A stretch of 64,000 bases of DNA from Eubacterium sp. (GTDB lineage Bacteria > Bacillota > Clostridia > Lachnospirales > Lachnospiraceae): positions 62,001-126,000 of the forward strand of contig JAFZRN010000029.1 in assembly GCA_017619835.1 (NCBI GenBank). Direction: 5' to 3'. Each line of letters opens with the position of its first letter. Position 1 is the stretch's first letter. A model generated the notes under the pieces. It searched no databases. It saw nothing but the letters and a program-made list of their open reading frames with translations, and was not told the origin of the DNA. The translations under genes were made by a program, and so were the position numbers. Shown here piece after piece: positions 52,121-59,088 of this stretch.

Positions 52121-53317
52121 GTGATAAGTTTTGAGTATTATAACCCGGCGAAGATCATTTTCGGAGTCGGAAGTGAGAATAAATTAAAAGCCCTCCTGGA
52201 AAAAGAAGGCGTAAAGTCTCTTCTCCTGGTATATAGCGGTGACTTCATTAAGGATCTGGGTATATACCGGGTAATAAAGGAGGCTGCCGAAGAACTCGGC
52301 ATTAAACTGTTGGAGAACGGAAATGTAGTTCCGAATCCGACGATTCAGCTCGCCAGGCAGCTGGTTGAGCAGGGAAAGAGAGAGAAGATAGATTTCATCC
52401 TGGCGGTCGGAGGCGGTAGTGCCATAGATACCGCAAAGGCGGTCGCCATAGGTGTCCCTTATGAAGGCGATGTGTGGGATTTCTTCGAGAAAGGAATTGT
52501 GCCCGAAAAGGTACTTCCAATCGGAGTTATCTCCACAACAGCCTCGAGCGGGTCAGAAACTTCAAATGCCGCGATCCTTTCAAGCGGTGAGTGGAAGCTG
52601 GGTTTTGAGGATGACAGGATCATCCCCAGATTTGCCATAATGAATCCCCTATATACAGCCGGACTTCCAAAATACCAGACCGCTGTTGGAATTGCAGATG
52701 TGCTGGCGCATCTGCTTGAAAGGTATTTCTCGGATGTGAAGAATTCCGATACGACGGATTACCTGATTGAAGGAGCGATAAAAGCACTCCTTCTTAATGG
52801 TCGACGGATAATAAGGCTTCTGAATGAACATTCAGTGGAAGAACTGAAAGCCAGTGAGGATTATATAAATGCCAAGGCTGAGATCCAGTGGCTGGCAAGT
52901 GTTGCTCATAATAACTTCCTGGATGCGGGACGGATCGCTGACTGGGGCTCACACAGGATAGAACATGAGCTTTCGGCAGAGTATGGTATCACTCACGGCG
53001 AGGGAATGGCAGTTGTCTTTGTGGCATGGACAAAGTATATCGCTAAGATTAAGCCCTGGAGGCCTGCACTTCTGGCAACGAGAGTCTTCGGAGTGGATTC
53101 CTATGATCACACAGAAGAAGAGAGAGCACTTATACTTTCCGATAAGCTTAAAGAATTCTTTGTCGAGCTGGGAGTGGCTACCAGCCTGAGGGACCTTGGT
53201 ATAAGTGATAAGGACTTTGAAGTAATGGCTGCAAGGGCTACGAGAAATGGCCCGGTTGGTCACTATGTTCCTCTGGATGAAAAGAAGTTTATAGAAGTCC
53301 TTGAAAATGCTTTATAA
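52121..53317 (+). CDS. Iron-containing alcohol dehydrogenase family protein
   Basis: A 398-residue group III dehydrogenase of the BDH (YqhD-related) branch: GGGSAIDTAKAVAIG binds the nucleotide, and H residues of HNNFLDAGR, WGSHRIEHELSAEYGITHGEGMA bind the metal. It reduces an aldehyde or oxidises an alcohol with NAD(P)H. It starts (GTG) 20 bases after metQ and so belongs to that transcript, an unusual partner for a methionine-binding protein. It might handle an aldehyde from thioether breakdown; that is only a guess. Confidence 0.9.
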   Translation: MISFEYYNPAKIIFGVGSENKLKALLEKEGVKSLLLVYSGDFIKDLGIYRVIKEAAEELGIKLLENGNVVPNPTIQLARQLVEQGKREKIDFILAVGGGSAIDTAKAVAIGVPYEGDVWDFFEKGIVPEKVLPIGVISTTASSGSETSNAAILSSGEWKLGFEDDRIIPRFAIMNPLYTAGLPKYQTAVGIADVLAHLLERYFSDVKNSDTTDYLIEGAIKALLLNGRRIIRLLNEHSVEELKASEDYINAKAEIQWLASVAHNNFLDAGRIADWGSHRIEHELSAEYGITHGEGMAVVFVAWTKYIAKIKPWRPALLATRVFGVDSYDHTEEERALILSDKLKEFFVELGVATSLRDLGISDKDFEVMAARATRNGPVGHYVPLDEKKFIEVLENAL

Positions 53318-53336
53318 ATGTTTTTTTGAAAAGCGC

Positions 53337-53399
53337 TTGACAGTTAATCTGTCAGGTGCTATTCTATTCGATGTGAAATACCTACCAAAATAGTAGGTA
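53337..53399 (+). promoter_or_regulatory. mccBA promoter with CCTAC-N7-GTAGG operator
   Basis: TTGACA (53337-53342), 17 bases, TATTCT (53360-53365), followed by TACCTAC-N7-GTAGGTA (53379-53399), a perfect 7-base inverted repeat just past the start of transcription. A bound repressor would block elongation or initiation. The operator matches that of metQ. Confidence 0.68.
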
Positions 53400-53417
53400 A
53401 ATATAAAGGAGACAAAA

Positions 53418-53477
53418 ATGAAAGGATCAGTTCAGATTTTTAGAAGAAACTGCTGTAGCTGTTGTTGTATTAGATAA
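53418..53477 (+). CDS. Cysteine-rich leader peptide (MKGSVQIFRRNCCSCCCIR)
   Basis: A 19-codon frame with a good AAAGGAG (53405-53411) and ATG at 53418, ending TAA 53475-53477. Codons 12-17 are TGC TGT AGC TGT TGT TGT: five cysteines in six codons. The stop lies ten bases before an antiterminator arm and a terminator follows, all upstream of cysteine-forming enzymes. This is the form of a classical amino-acid attenuator leader responding to charged tRNA-Cys. The peptide itself is unlikely to have another role. Confidence 0.82.
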   Translation: MKGSVQIFRRNCCSCCCIR

Positions 53478-53486
53478 CAATTAACA

Positions 53487-53571
53487 GCTTTGTTTCGATT
53501 GTCTGAAAATCTGTATCTTTGTCTAAAAGTATGATCAGCGGAACAAGCTTTGTCGTTTGTTCCGTTTTTTT
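53487..53571 (+). terminator. Cysteine attenuator: antiterminator and terminator
   Basis: The terminator pairs CGGAACAAGC (53539-53548) with GTTTGTTCCG (53555-53564; one G-U) around a six-base loop, followed by seven T. The competing arm GCTTTGTTTCG (53487-53497) pairs with the same CGGAACAAGC with one bulged base and one G-U. A ribosome that reaches the leader stop codon covers the start of 53487-53497 and favours termination; one stalled at the Cys codons leaves it free and favours readthrough. Confidence 0.78.
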
Positions 53572-53604
53572 ATGTGACAAACAAATCTGATCTGTTTGTC
53601 ACAT
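53572..53604. repeat. Dispersed 33-base palindromic repeat, copy 2
   Basis: ATGTGACAAAC (53572-53582), 11-base loop, GTTTGTCACAT (53594-53604), followed by TTTT. The arms are identical to copy 1 at 32138-32170. It lies directly after the attenuator's U-run and could serve as a second terminator or an RNA end-protecting hairpin for the mccBA message. Confidence 0.85.
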
Positions 53605-53625
53605 TTTTCTAAGGAGGAGAAGAAA

Positions 53626-54777
53626 ATGTCTTATTCAATCAATTCATTATTAATTCATGGTGGTATCGACGGAGACGAGACCACAGGCGCTGTAAATGTA
53701 CCGGTATACCAGACCTCGACCTATAAGCAGGACGGTCTCGGACAGACCAGAGGAGGATGGGAATATTCAAGAACAGGAAATCCCACAAGAGCAGCACTTG
53801 AGAAACTGGTAGCTGATCTCGAAAAAGGAGAATATGGTCTTGCGTTTGCATCCGGACTTGCAGCGATAAATACGGTGCTCTCGCTTTTTAAATCGGGTGA
53901 CAAGCTGATAGTATCCGACAATATCTACGGTGGTACCTTCAGGATTCTGGATAATGTATTCAGTAACTTCAATATCACATATAAGATAGTCGATACATCT
54001 GATCTTGATGCAGTAAGAGCTGCGTTGGATGATGACGTTAAAGCAATCTATGTGGAGAGTCCCGCTAATCCACTGCTTACTGTTACGGATATCGAAGCAG
54101 TATCGAAGGTTGCTAAAGAAAGCGGACGACTTCTGATCGTCGATAATACTTTTATGACACCATATCTCCAAAGACCTATAGAGCTCGGTGCGGATATCGT
54201 TATCCATAGTGGAACAAAATATCTCGGAGGGCATAGCGATGTGGTTTCCGGCTTCGTGGTTGTAAATGATAAGGCTCTCGCTGACAGACTCTATTATCTT
54301 CAGAATGCGATCGGCGGTATCCTCGGTCCCTGGGACAGCTATCTTATGATAAGAGGAATCAAGACACTTGGTGTAAGAATGGACAGGCATGTTGCGAATG
54401 CAGAGAAGATTGCAGAGTGGCTTGTAGGAAGCGGCTATGTGGATAAGGTATATTATCCCGGACTTAAATCAGATCCCGGCTATGAGACTCAGAAAAAACA
54501 GGCCGACGGTCCCGGAGCGATGATCTCATTTACTTTAAAGAAAGAATATGATTACAAGACATTTTTCAAAAGCACAAAGCTTGTGACACTGGCTGAAAGT
54601 CTCGGTGGAGTGGAGTCCCTTCTCTGCCATCCGGCATCCATGACACATGCGGCAATTCCGAAGGAAATAAGAGATGAGGTCGGGATCACAGACGAGCTGA
54701 TCAGACTTTCGGTCGGTATAGAAGATGTAGATGATCTGATCGAAGACCTTGAACAGACAATACTTGCATCAAGATAA
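53626..54777 (+). CDS. mccB: Cystathionine gamma-lyase / homocysteine gamma-lyase (MccB-like)
   Basis: A 383-residue PLP enzyme of the Cys/Met family with Schiff-base K198 in VIHSGTKYLGGHSDV and the pattern LLIHGGIDGDETTGAVNVPVYQTSTYKQ typical of MccB (YrhB) proteins. It would split cystathionine to cysteine as the second step of reverse transsulfuration. ATG 53626 follows AAGGAGG; earlier codons would fall in the repeat. It is followed 33 bases later by the MccA-like gene. Cystathionine gamma-synthase is the main alternative reading, but the pairing with MccA and the Cys leader favour lyase. Confidence 0.88.
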   Translation: MSYSINSLLIHGGIDGDETTGAVNVPVYQTSTYKQDGLGQTRGGWEYSRTGNPTRAALEKLVADLEKGEYGLAFASGLAAINTVLSLFKSGDKLIVSDNIYGGTFRILDNVFSNFNITYKIVDTSDLDAVRAALDDDVKAIYVESPANPLLTVTDIEAVSKVAKESGRLLIVDNTFMTPYLQRPIELGADIVIHSGTKYLGGHSDVVSGFVVVNDKALADRLYYLQNAIGGILGPWDSYLMIRGIKTLGVRMDRHVANAEKIAEWLVGSGYVDKVYYPGLKSDPGYETQKKQADGPGAMISFTLKKEYDYKTFFKSTKLVTLAESLGGVESLLCHPASMTHAAIPKEIRDEVGITDELIRLSVGIEDVDDLIEDLEQTILASR

Positions 54778-54810
54778 AGAATTATTATTCGTAGGAAGAA
54801 AGGGAACACC

Positions 54811-55722
54811 ATGGAAAACGTATATAACAGTATTCAGGATATGATAGGAAACACACCGATCCTTAAGATCACACATATGGGCGTAAAGCCCGGAGTGAAT
54901 CTATATGCAAAGCTTGAACTTATGAATCCCGCAGGAAGCGTAAAGGACAGAGTGGGACAATATATGATAAAAGATGCCGAGGAAAGAGGCATCCTTAAAC
55001 CCGGCGGAACGATAGTGGATGCGACTGCCGGTAATACAGGAATAGGAATAGCGGTTGCAGCACTTAACAAGGGCTACAGGATAATCTTTGCTGTGCCCGA
55101 GAAGTTTTCGATTGAAAAGCAGAAGGTCATGCAGGCACTGGGTGCCGAGATAGTTCATACTCCCAGAGCTGATGGTATGCTTGGAGCTGACAGAAAGGCC
55201 GACGAGATTATCGCGGCAACTCCGGGTGCTATATCCCTCAAGCAGTTTCAGAATCCTGCCAATCCGCTTTCTCATTACGAGACTACAGGTCCCGAAATAT
55301 ATAAGCAGCTGGACGGAAAAGTAGACTATCTTGTTGCAGGCGCCGGGAGCGGCGGAACTTTTTCCGGAGTGGTCAGATATCTGAAGGAACAGAACCCCGA
55401 TATAAAAGGCGTTCTGGCAGATCCTTATGGTTCCATAATCGGTGGCGGCGAGCATGCCGATTACGATATAGAAGGGATTGGAAATGATTTCATTGCCGAT
55501 ACAATGGATGTGAGTCTCATTGATAAGGTTATAAAGATTTCGGACGGCGATGCATTTAAAGCGTCCCGTGAACTTGCTCTGCATGAGGGTATCCTGGCAG
55601 GTTCGTCTTCCGGAGCTGCTCTTCATGCTGCGCTTAAACTTGCAGAGGAGATCGAGAGCGGAAATATAGTAGTTATCTTTCCGGACAGGGGAGACAGATA
55701 TATCAGTAAGGGACTGTTTTAA
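54811..55722 (+). CDS. mccA: Cystathionine beta-synthase (O-acetylserine-dependent, MccA-like)
   Basis: A 303-residue PLP enzyme of the cysteine synthase fold: K45 in NPAGSVKDRVG is the Schiff-base lysine, GSGGTFSG binds phosphate, and GSSSGAA lies near the C-terminus. The loop reads DATAGNTGIGIAVAALN, the MccA (YrhA) form, where CysK enzymes have SGNTGI. It would join homocysteine with O-acetylserine or serine to make cystathionine. With MccB next door and a Cys-sensing leader upstream, the pair makes cysteine from methionine-derived homocysteine. CysK-type activity cannot be excluded. Confidence 0.87.
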   Translation: MENVYNSIQDMIGNTPILKITHMGVKPGVNLYAKLELMNPAGSVKDRVGQYMIKDAEERGILKPGGTIVDATAGNTGIGIAVAALNKGYRIIFAVPEKFSIEKQKVMQALGAEIVHTPRADGMLGADRKADEIIAATPGAISLKQFQNPANPLSHYETTGPEIYKQLDGKVDYLVAGAGSGGTFSGVVRYLKEQNPDIKGVLADPYGSIIGGGEHADYDIEGIGNDFIADTMDVSLIDKVIKISDGDAFKASRELALHEGILAGSSSGAALHAALKLAEEIESGNIVVIFPDRGDRYISKGLF

Positions 55723-55756
55723 ATGCTATAAGAAATGACTATAGATGACTATAGTA

Positions 55757-55794
55757 ATTAGGAATTAGACAGAACTCCCGAAAGGGATTATCAT
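55757..55794 (+). promoter_or_regulatory. Promoter of the AhpD-like gene with motif shared with metY
   Basis: ATTAGGAATTAGACA (55757-55771) includes TTAGAC (55765-55770), then 18 bases, then TATCAT (55789-55794). Fourteen of fifteen bases of the upstream motif match the metY promoter. Two direct copies of ATGACTATAG lie just upstream (55736-55755). Confidence 0.45.
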
Positions 55795-55845
55795 ACATTT
55801 CGAAAGAGGAAAAATTACCAAATCATTTGAAAAGGAGACACCAAA

Positions 55846-56400
55846 ATGGCAAGAGTAAAATTATTAGAGCTTGAAGAAACAAGCGGAGCAGAGAGAGAAA
55901 GATATGAAGAACTCGCAGGCAGAAATGCCGTAACAAATATGAAGAGAGGTCTTCTGAATGATGCAGCAACGTATGACGCATTTATCGCATGGTATACATC
56001 ATGGAATCGTCTGGTAGAAGTTATCGGTGAGAAGGATGCAGTGCTTTATGCGCATTCGATCTCAACAACAAATTCATGCCAGTTATGCTCACTGTTCTTC
56101 ATCAGTGATGTAAAGGGTCTTGGACTTGATCCTGCAAATCTTCAGTATGATGAGAAGGAGCAGGTGCTTGCAGAACTCGGACAGCAGATTGTTAAGAATC
56201 CTACAGCTGTATCAGATGAGCTCTTTGAAAGAGTAAGAAAATTCTGGAATGATCAGGAGATCGTTGTAATCGTTGGCTTTGCAGGACAGATGATCGCAAC
56301 CAACAACTTCAATTCAGTTCTTAAGATAGATGTGGATCAGAGATTACTTCCGATCATTAATGAGTTTAAGCCTGCAACCTGGCGTGAAAACATAAAATAA
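55846..56400 (+). CDS. AhpD-like carboxymuconolactone decarboxylase family protein
   Basis: A 184-residue all-helical protein of the CMD/AhpD family. The redox pair is C78-x-x-C81 (NSCQLCSLFF) with a His eight residues before it (YAHSISTTNSC), as in alkylhydroperoxidase-like members that use a thiol/disulfide cycle. It probably reduces a peroxide or disulfide in the cytosol. It shares a promoter motif with metY, which ties it to sulfur metabolism, and lies between mccA and a tRNA-thiolating enzyme. AAGGAG lies before the ATG. Confidence 0.85.
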   Translation: MARVKLLELEETSGAERERYEELAGRNAVTNMKRGLLNDAATYDAFIAWYTSWNRLVEVIGEKDAVLYAHSISTTNSCQLCSLFFISDVKGLGLDPANLQYDEKEQVLAELGQQIVKNPTAVSDELFERVRKFWNDQEIVVIVGFAGQMIATNNFNSVLKIDVDQRLLPIINEFKPATWRENIK

Positions 56401-56403
56401 TAA

Positions 56404-57234
56404 TCAATATTCGTCGAGGAAGTGGTGTCTGACACCATCCTGCTTATAAGCGATAACGGTTGAGAGATTAACATTTTCCACACTTCGGAAAATGTTTTTC
56501 TCTATTATGGGATCTTCCTGGGAAAGCTGCTTTATCAGCTCTTTGATCTCCTTACGCTTGGATGTAACTTCGGATTCTTCATTTGCTAAGTTCTCCGTAA
56601 AACGGCAGGCACACTGAAGGAAGCGAAGATCATTATAATCACGCCATCTGATTATTGCATCCTCGCGTATAAGATACAAGGGACGGATAAGCTCCATTCC
56701 TTCGAAGTTGGTGCTGTGAAGCTTCGGCATCATGGTCTGGATCTGGCCACCCCACATCATTCCCATAAGAATCGTTTCTATAACGTCATCAAAGTGATGT
56801 CCGAGAGCAATCTTATTACAGCCCAGCTCCTTTGCATTGCTGTAAAGATGACCGCGTCTCATTCTTGCGCAGAGGTAGCAGGGATTGTCGCCGACATCAG
56901 CTACGGATTCAAATATATCGGATTCAAAAACCTTGATCGGGACATCAAGCATTTTTGAGTTATCGAGGATGAGCTGATAATTTACATCATTATATCCGGG
57001 ATTCATCACAAGAAAGACCGGTTCAAAGTTCTGCACTCCATGACGATAGAGCTCCTGAAAAAGCTTAGCCATAAGCATGGAGTCCTTGCCGCCCGATATG
57101 CAGACTGCGATACGGTCGCCGTCCTGAATCAGATCATATTCATTTATCGCCTTGGTGAATTTGCACCAGATTTCTTTTCGAAATTTCTTTACGATGCTTC
57201 TTTCAACATCACGGCTTTTGGTTTGTTCAGGCAT
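56404..57234 (-). CDS. TtcA-like tRNA 2-thiocytidine synthetase (PP-loop ATPase)
   Basis: A 276-residue cytosolic enzyme with the PP-loop SGGKDS (residues 47-52), which adenylates the tRNA base, and cysteines in CYLC and CACRF that suit the [4Fe-4S] cluster of TtcA. TtcA adds sulfur to cytidine 32 of tRNAs. The start at 57234 has AGAGG seven bases upstream; a much longer frame reaching 57441 reads into the metN gene and is rejected. It is converging with the AhpD-like gene and divergent from metN. A related PP-loop substrate is possible. Confidence 0.87.
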   Translation of the reverse strand: MPEQTKSRDVERSIVKKFRKEIWCKFTKAINEYDLIQDGDRIAVCISGGKDSMLMAKLFQELYRHGVQNFEPVFLVMNPGYNDVNYQLILDNSKMLDVPIKVFESDIFESVADVGDNPCYLCARMRRGHLYSNAKELGCNKIALGHHFDDVIETILMGMMWGGQIQTMMPKLHSTNFEGMELIRPLYLIREDAIIRWRDYNDLRFLQCACRFTENLANEESEVTSKRKEIKELIKQLSQEDPIIEKNIFRSVENVNLSTVIAYKQDGVRHHFLDEY

Positions 57235-57266
57235 TTTATAACCTCTGTAAATGTATTGCTCAAAAC

Positions 57267-57295
57267 ATAATAAACTATAAGGGATATATCCGCAA
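57267..57295 (-). promoter_or_regulatory. Promoter of the ttcA-like gene
   Basis: On the minus strand, TTGCGG (57295-57290), 17 bases, TATTAT (57272-57267), about 33 bases before the start codon. Confidence 0.45.
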
Positions 57296-57319
57296 GTAAA
57301 AAGATAATGAGGAAAAACT

Positions 57320-58336
57320 ATGGCAGAAAAAGTTTTCGAATTAAAAAACGTAACAAAGATATACAAAAATGAAGGTAAGGAATTCACAGCCCTTAAGGAT
57401 GTAAGTCTTGAGATAGATGAGGGAGAGATATTCGGTATCATCGGAATGAGCGGAGCGGGTAAGTCAACCCTGGTGAGAACACTGAACCGCCTTGAAGAAG
57501 TGACTTCGGGTGAGGTGCTTTTCTACGGAGAAGATATAGGTAAGCTAAAGGCGGCTGAACTTCGTAAGGTGAGGCAATCCATTTCCATGATATTCCAGAG
57601 CTTTAATCTTCTGATGCAGAAGACTGTTCTTGAAAATGTCATGCTTCCTCTACGGATTGCAGGAGTACCAAGGTCCGAAAGAAAGAAGACCGCACTTGAG
57701 ATGCTGAAGGTGGTCGGGCTGGAAGATAAAAAGAACTCATTTCCGGCTCAGTTATCAGGCGGTCAGAGACAGCGTGTGGCTATAGCAAGAGCACTTACAA
57801 ATAACCCCAAAGTACTTCTTTGCGATGAGGCGACATCTGCTCTGGATCCGAAGATCACGGAAGAAATACTGGAACTGCTTCAGGAGATCAACAGAACGAG
57901 AAAGCTTACGGTCATTATCATTACTCATGAGATGTCGGTGGTAGAGAAGATTTGCGACAGAGTGGCGATTATAGATAACGGTAATCTGGCTGAGGTCGGA
58001 AATGTGCAGGATATCTTTACTAATCCCGAGTCGGAGGCGGCCAAAAACTTAGTGCTTCCGAAATATGATCAGGATCAGCCTAATCCGTTTGAAGCACCCC
58101 ATGAGAACAGCAGACTGATCAGGATCGCATTTGACGGACAGTCGGCGAAAAAGCCATTTATATCCGAACTGGTCGAGGATACGGGCAAGAAGGTCAATAT
58201 ACTCAGTGCAAATACAAGGAGTGTCGGCGGAGTGGTATACGGACAGATGGTGCTGGAGCTTCCCGAGTTAAAGAAGGATCAGGAGATCGTTCTGGAGTAC
58301 TTCAGGTCGGCGGGATTAAGTATAGTGGATATTTAA
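57320..58336 (+). CDS. metN: Methionine ABC transporter ATP-binding protein
   Basis: A 338-residue ATPase with Walker A GMSGAGKST (residues 42-50), signature LSGGQRQR, Walker B VLLCDEATSALD and the H-loop ITHEMS. Residues about 262-338 form the NIL regulatory domain (LIRIAFDGQSAKKPFISEL) that binds methionine and shuts the transporter by trans-inhibition. It sits divergently from the ttcA-like gene and 19 bases before its permease. Confidence 0.95.
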   Translation: MAEKVFELKNVTKIYKNEGKEFTALKDVSLEIDEGEIFGIIGMSGAGKSTLVRTLNRLEEVTSGEVLFYGEDIGKLKAAELRKVRQSISMIFQSFNLLMQKTVLENVMLPLRIAGVPRSERKKTALEMLKVVGLEDKKNSFPAQLSGGQRQRVAIARALTNNPKVLLCDEATSALDPKITEEILELLQEINRTRKLTVIIITHEMSVVEKICDRVAIIDNGNLAEVGNVQDIFTNPESEAAKNLVLPKYDQDQPNPFEAPHENSRLIRIAFDGQSAKKPFISELVEDTGKKVNILSANTRSVGGVVYGQMVLELPELKKDQEIVLEYFRSAGLSIVDI

Positions 58337-58355
58337 TATTTGGGAGAGGAAAGAT

Positions 58356-59009
58356 ATGACTGATTATATAAGAGATGCAATAATAAAAGGAATATTTGAG
58401 ACGCTCGAGATGACATTTTTCTCGTCACTCTTTGCATATATCGTGGGACTCCCGCTGGGAGTCATCCTGTATGTGACATCTAAGGGAAGACTTTATGAGA
58501 ATAAGGCAGTGAACGGAGCTGTAGGGCTTCTGGTCAATATATTCAGATCACTTCCGTTTCTGATACTTCTGGTGCTTCTGATCCCTTTCACCAGATTCGT
58601 GGTGGGTTCATCCATCGGCACCAGAGCTACTATAGTACCGCTTACGATCGGAGCAATTCCGATCGTTGCGAGAATGGTCGAATCATCTCTTAATGAAGTT
58701 CCCTCGGGGATCATAGAGGCGGCCAATTCAATGGGCGCAAGTCCGCTGTTCATAATAGTGCACTTTATACTTCCGGAAGCATTTCCTTCACTACTTCTGG
58801 GAGGTGCGATCAATATCGCAACCGTGCTCGGATACTCCGCAATGGCGGGAGTTATCGGAGGAGGCGGACTCGGCGCCATAGCTCTTCAGTATGGATATTA
58901 CAGATATGAGAAAACAGTGCTCTGGATCACGGTCAGCATTCTGATCCTGATGGTAATGCTGGTGCAGGAAGCAGGAGTAAGACTTTCGAAAACTTCAAGG
59001 AAGGCATAA
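58356..59009 (+). CDS. metI: Methionine ABC transporter permease
   Basis: A 217-residue MetI permease with five membrane segments and the EAA loop EAANSMGASPLFIIVHFILP. MetI dimerises and pairs with two MetN subunits. The binding protein is not in this operon; metQ at 51135 is the best candidate. AGAGGA precedes the ATG, and a terminator follows the stop. Confidence 0.95.
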   Translation: MTDYIRDAIIKGIFETLEMTFFSSLFAYIVGLPLGVILYVTSKGRLYENKAVNGAVGLLVNIFRSLPFLILLVLLIPFTRFVVGSSIGTRATIVPLTIGAIPIVARMVESSLNEVPSGIIEAANSMGASPLFIIVHFILPEAFPSLLLGGAINIATVLGYSAMAGVIGGGGLGAIALQYGYYRYEKTVLWITVSILILMVMLVQEAGVRLSKTSRKA

Positions 59010-59014
59010 ATGCC

Positions 59015-59042
59015 GGGGCGGAGAAAACCGCCCCATTTTTAA
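59015..59042 (+). terminator. Terminator of the metNI operon
   Basis: GGGGCGG (59015-59021) pairs with CCGCCCC (59028-59034) around AGAAAA, followed by ATTTTTAATT. Confidence 0.88.
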
Positions 59043-59088
59043 TTGAAATCAAGACGATAAAAATATATAATGTAATGTTGTAAATAAT

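Noticed and set aside
53400-53625. T-box riboswitch for tRNA-Cys before mccB
   Set aside because: The leader lacks the conserved T-box sequence and specifier stem; the Cys-rich short frame explains the terminator better.
55775-55790. Small riboswitch upstream of the AhpD-like gene
   Set aside because: TCCC-GAAA-GGGA is a lone four-pair hairpin and lies inside the predicted promoter spacer, so it is probably not transcribed.
57235-57441. Longer N-terminus for the ttcA-like gene
   Set aside because: The frame stays open to 57441 but enters the metN coding region on the other strand and has no start signal; the start at 57234 has AGAGG at the right distance and matches the family.
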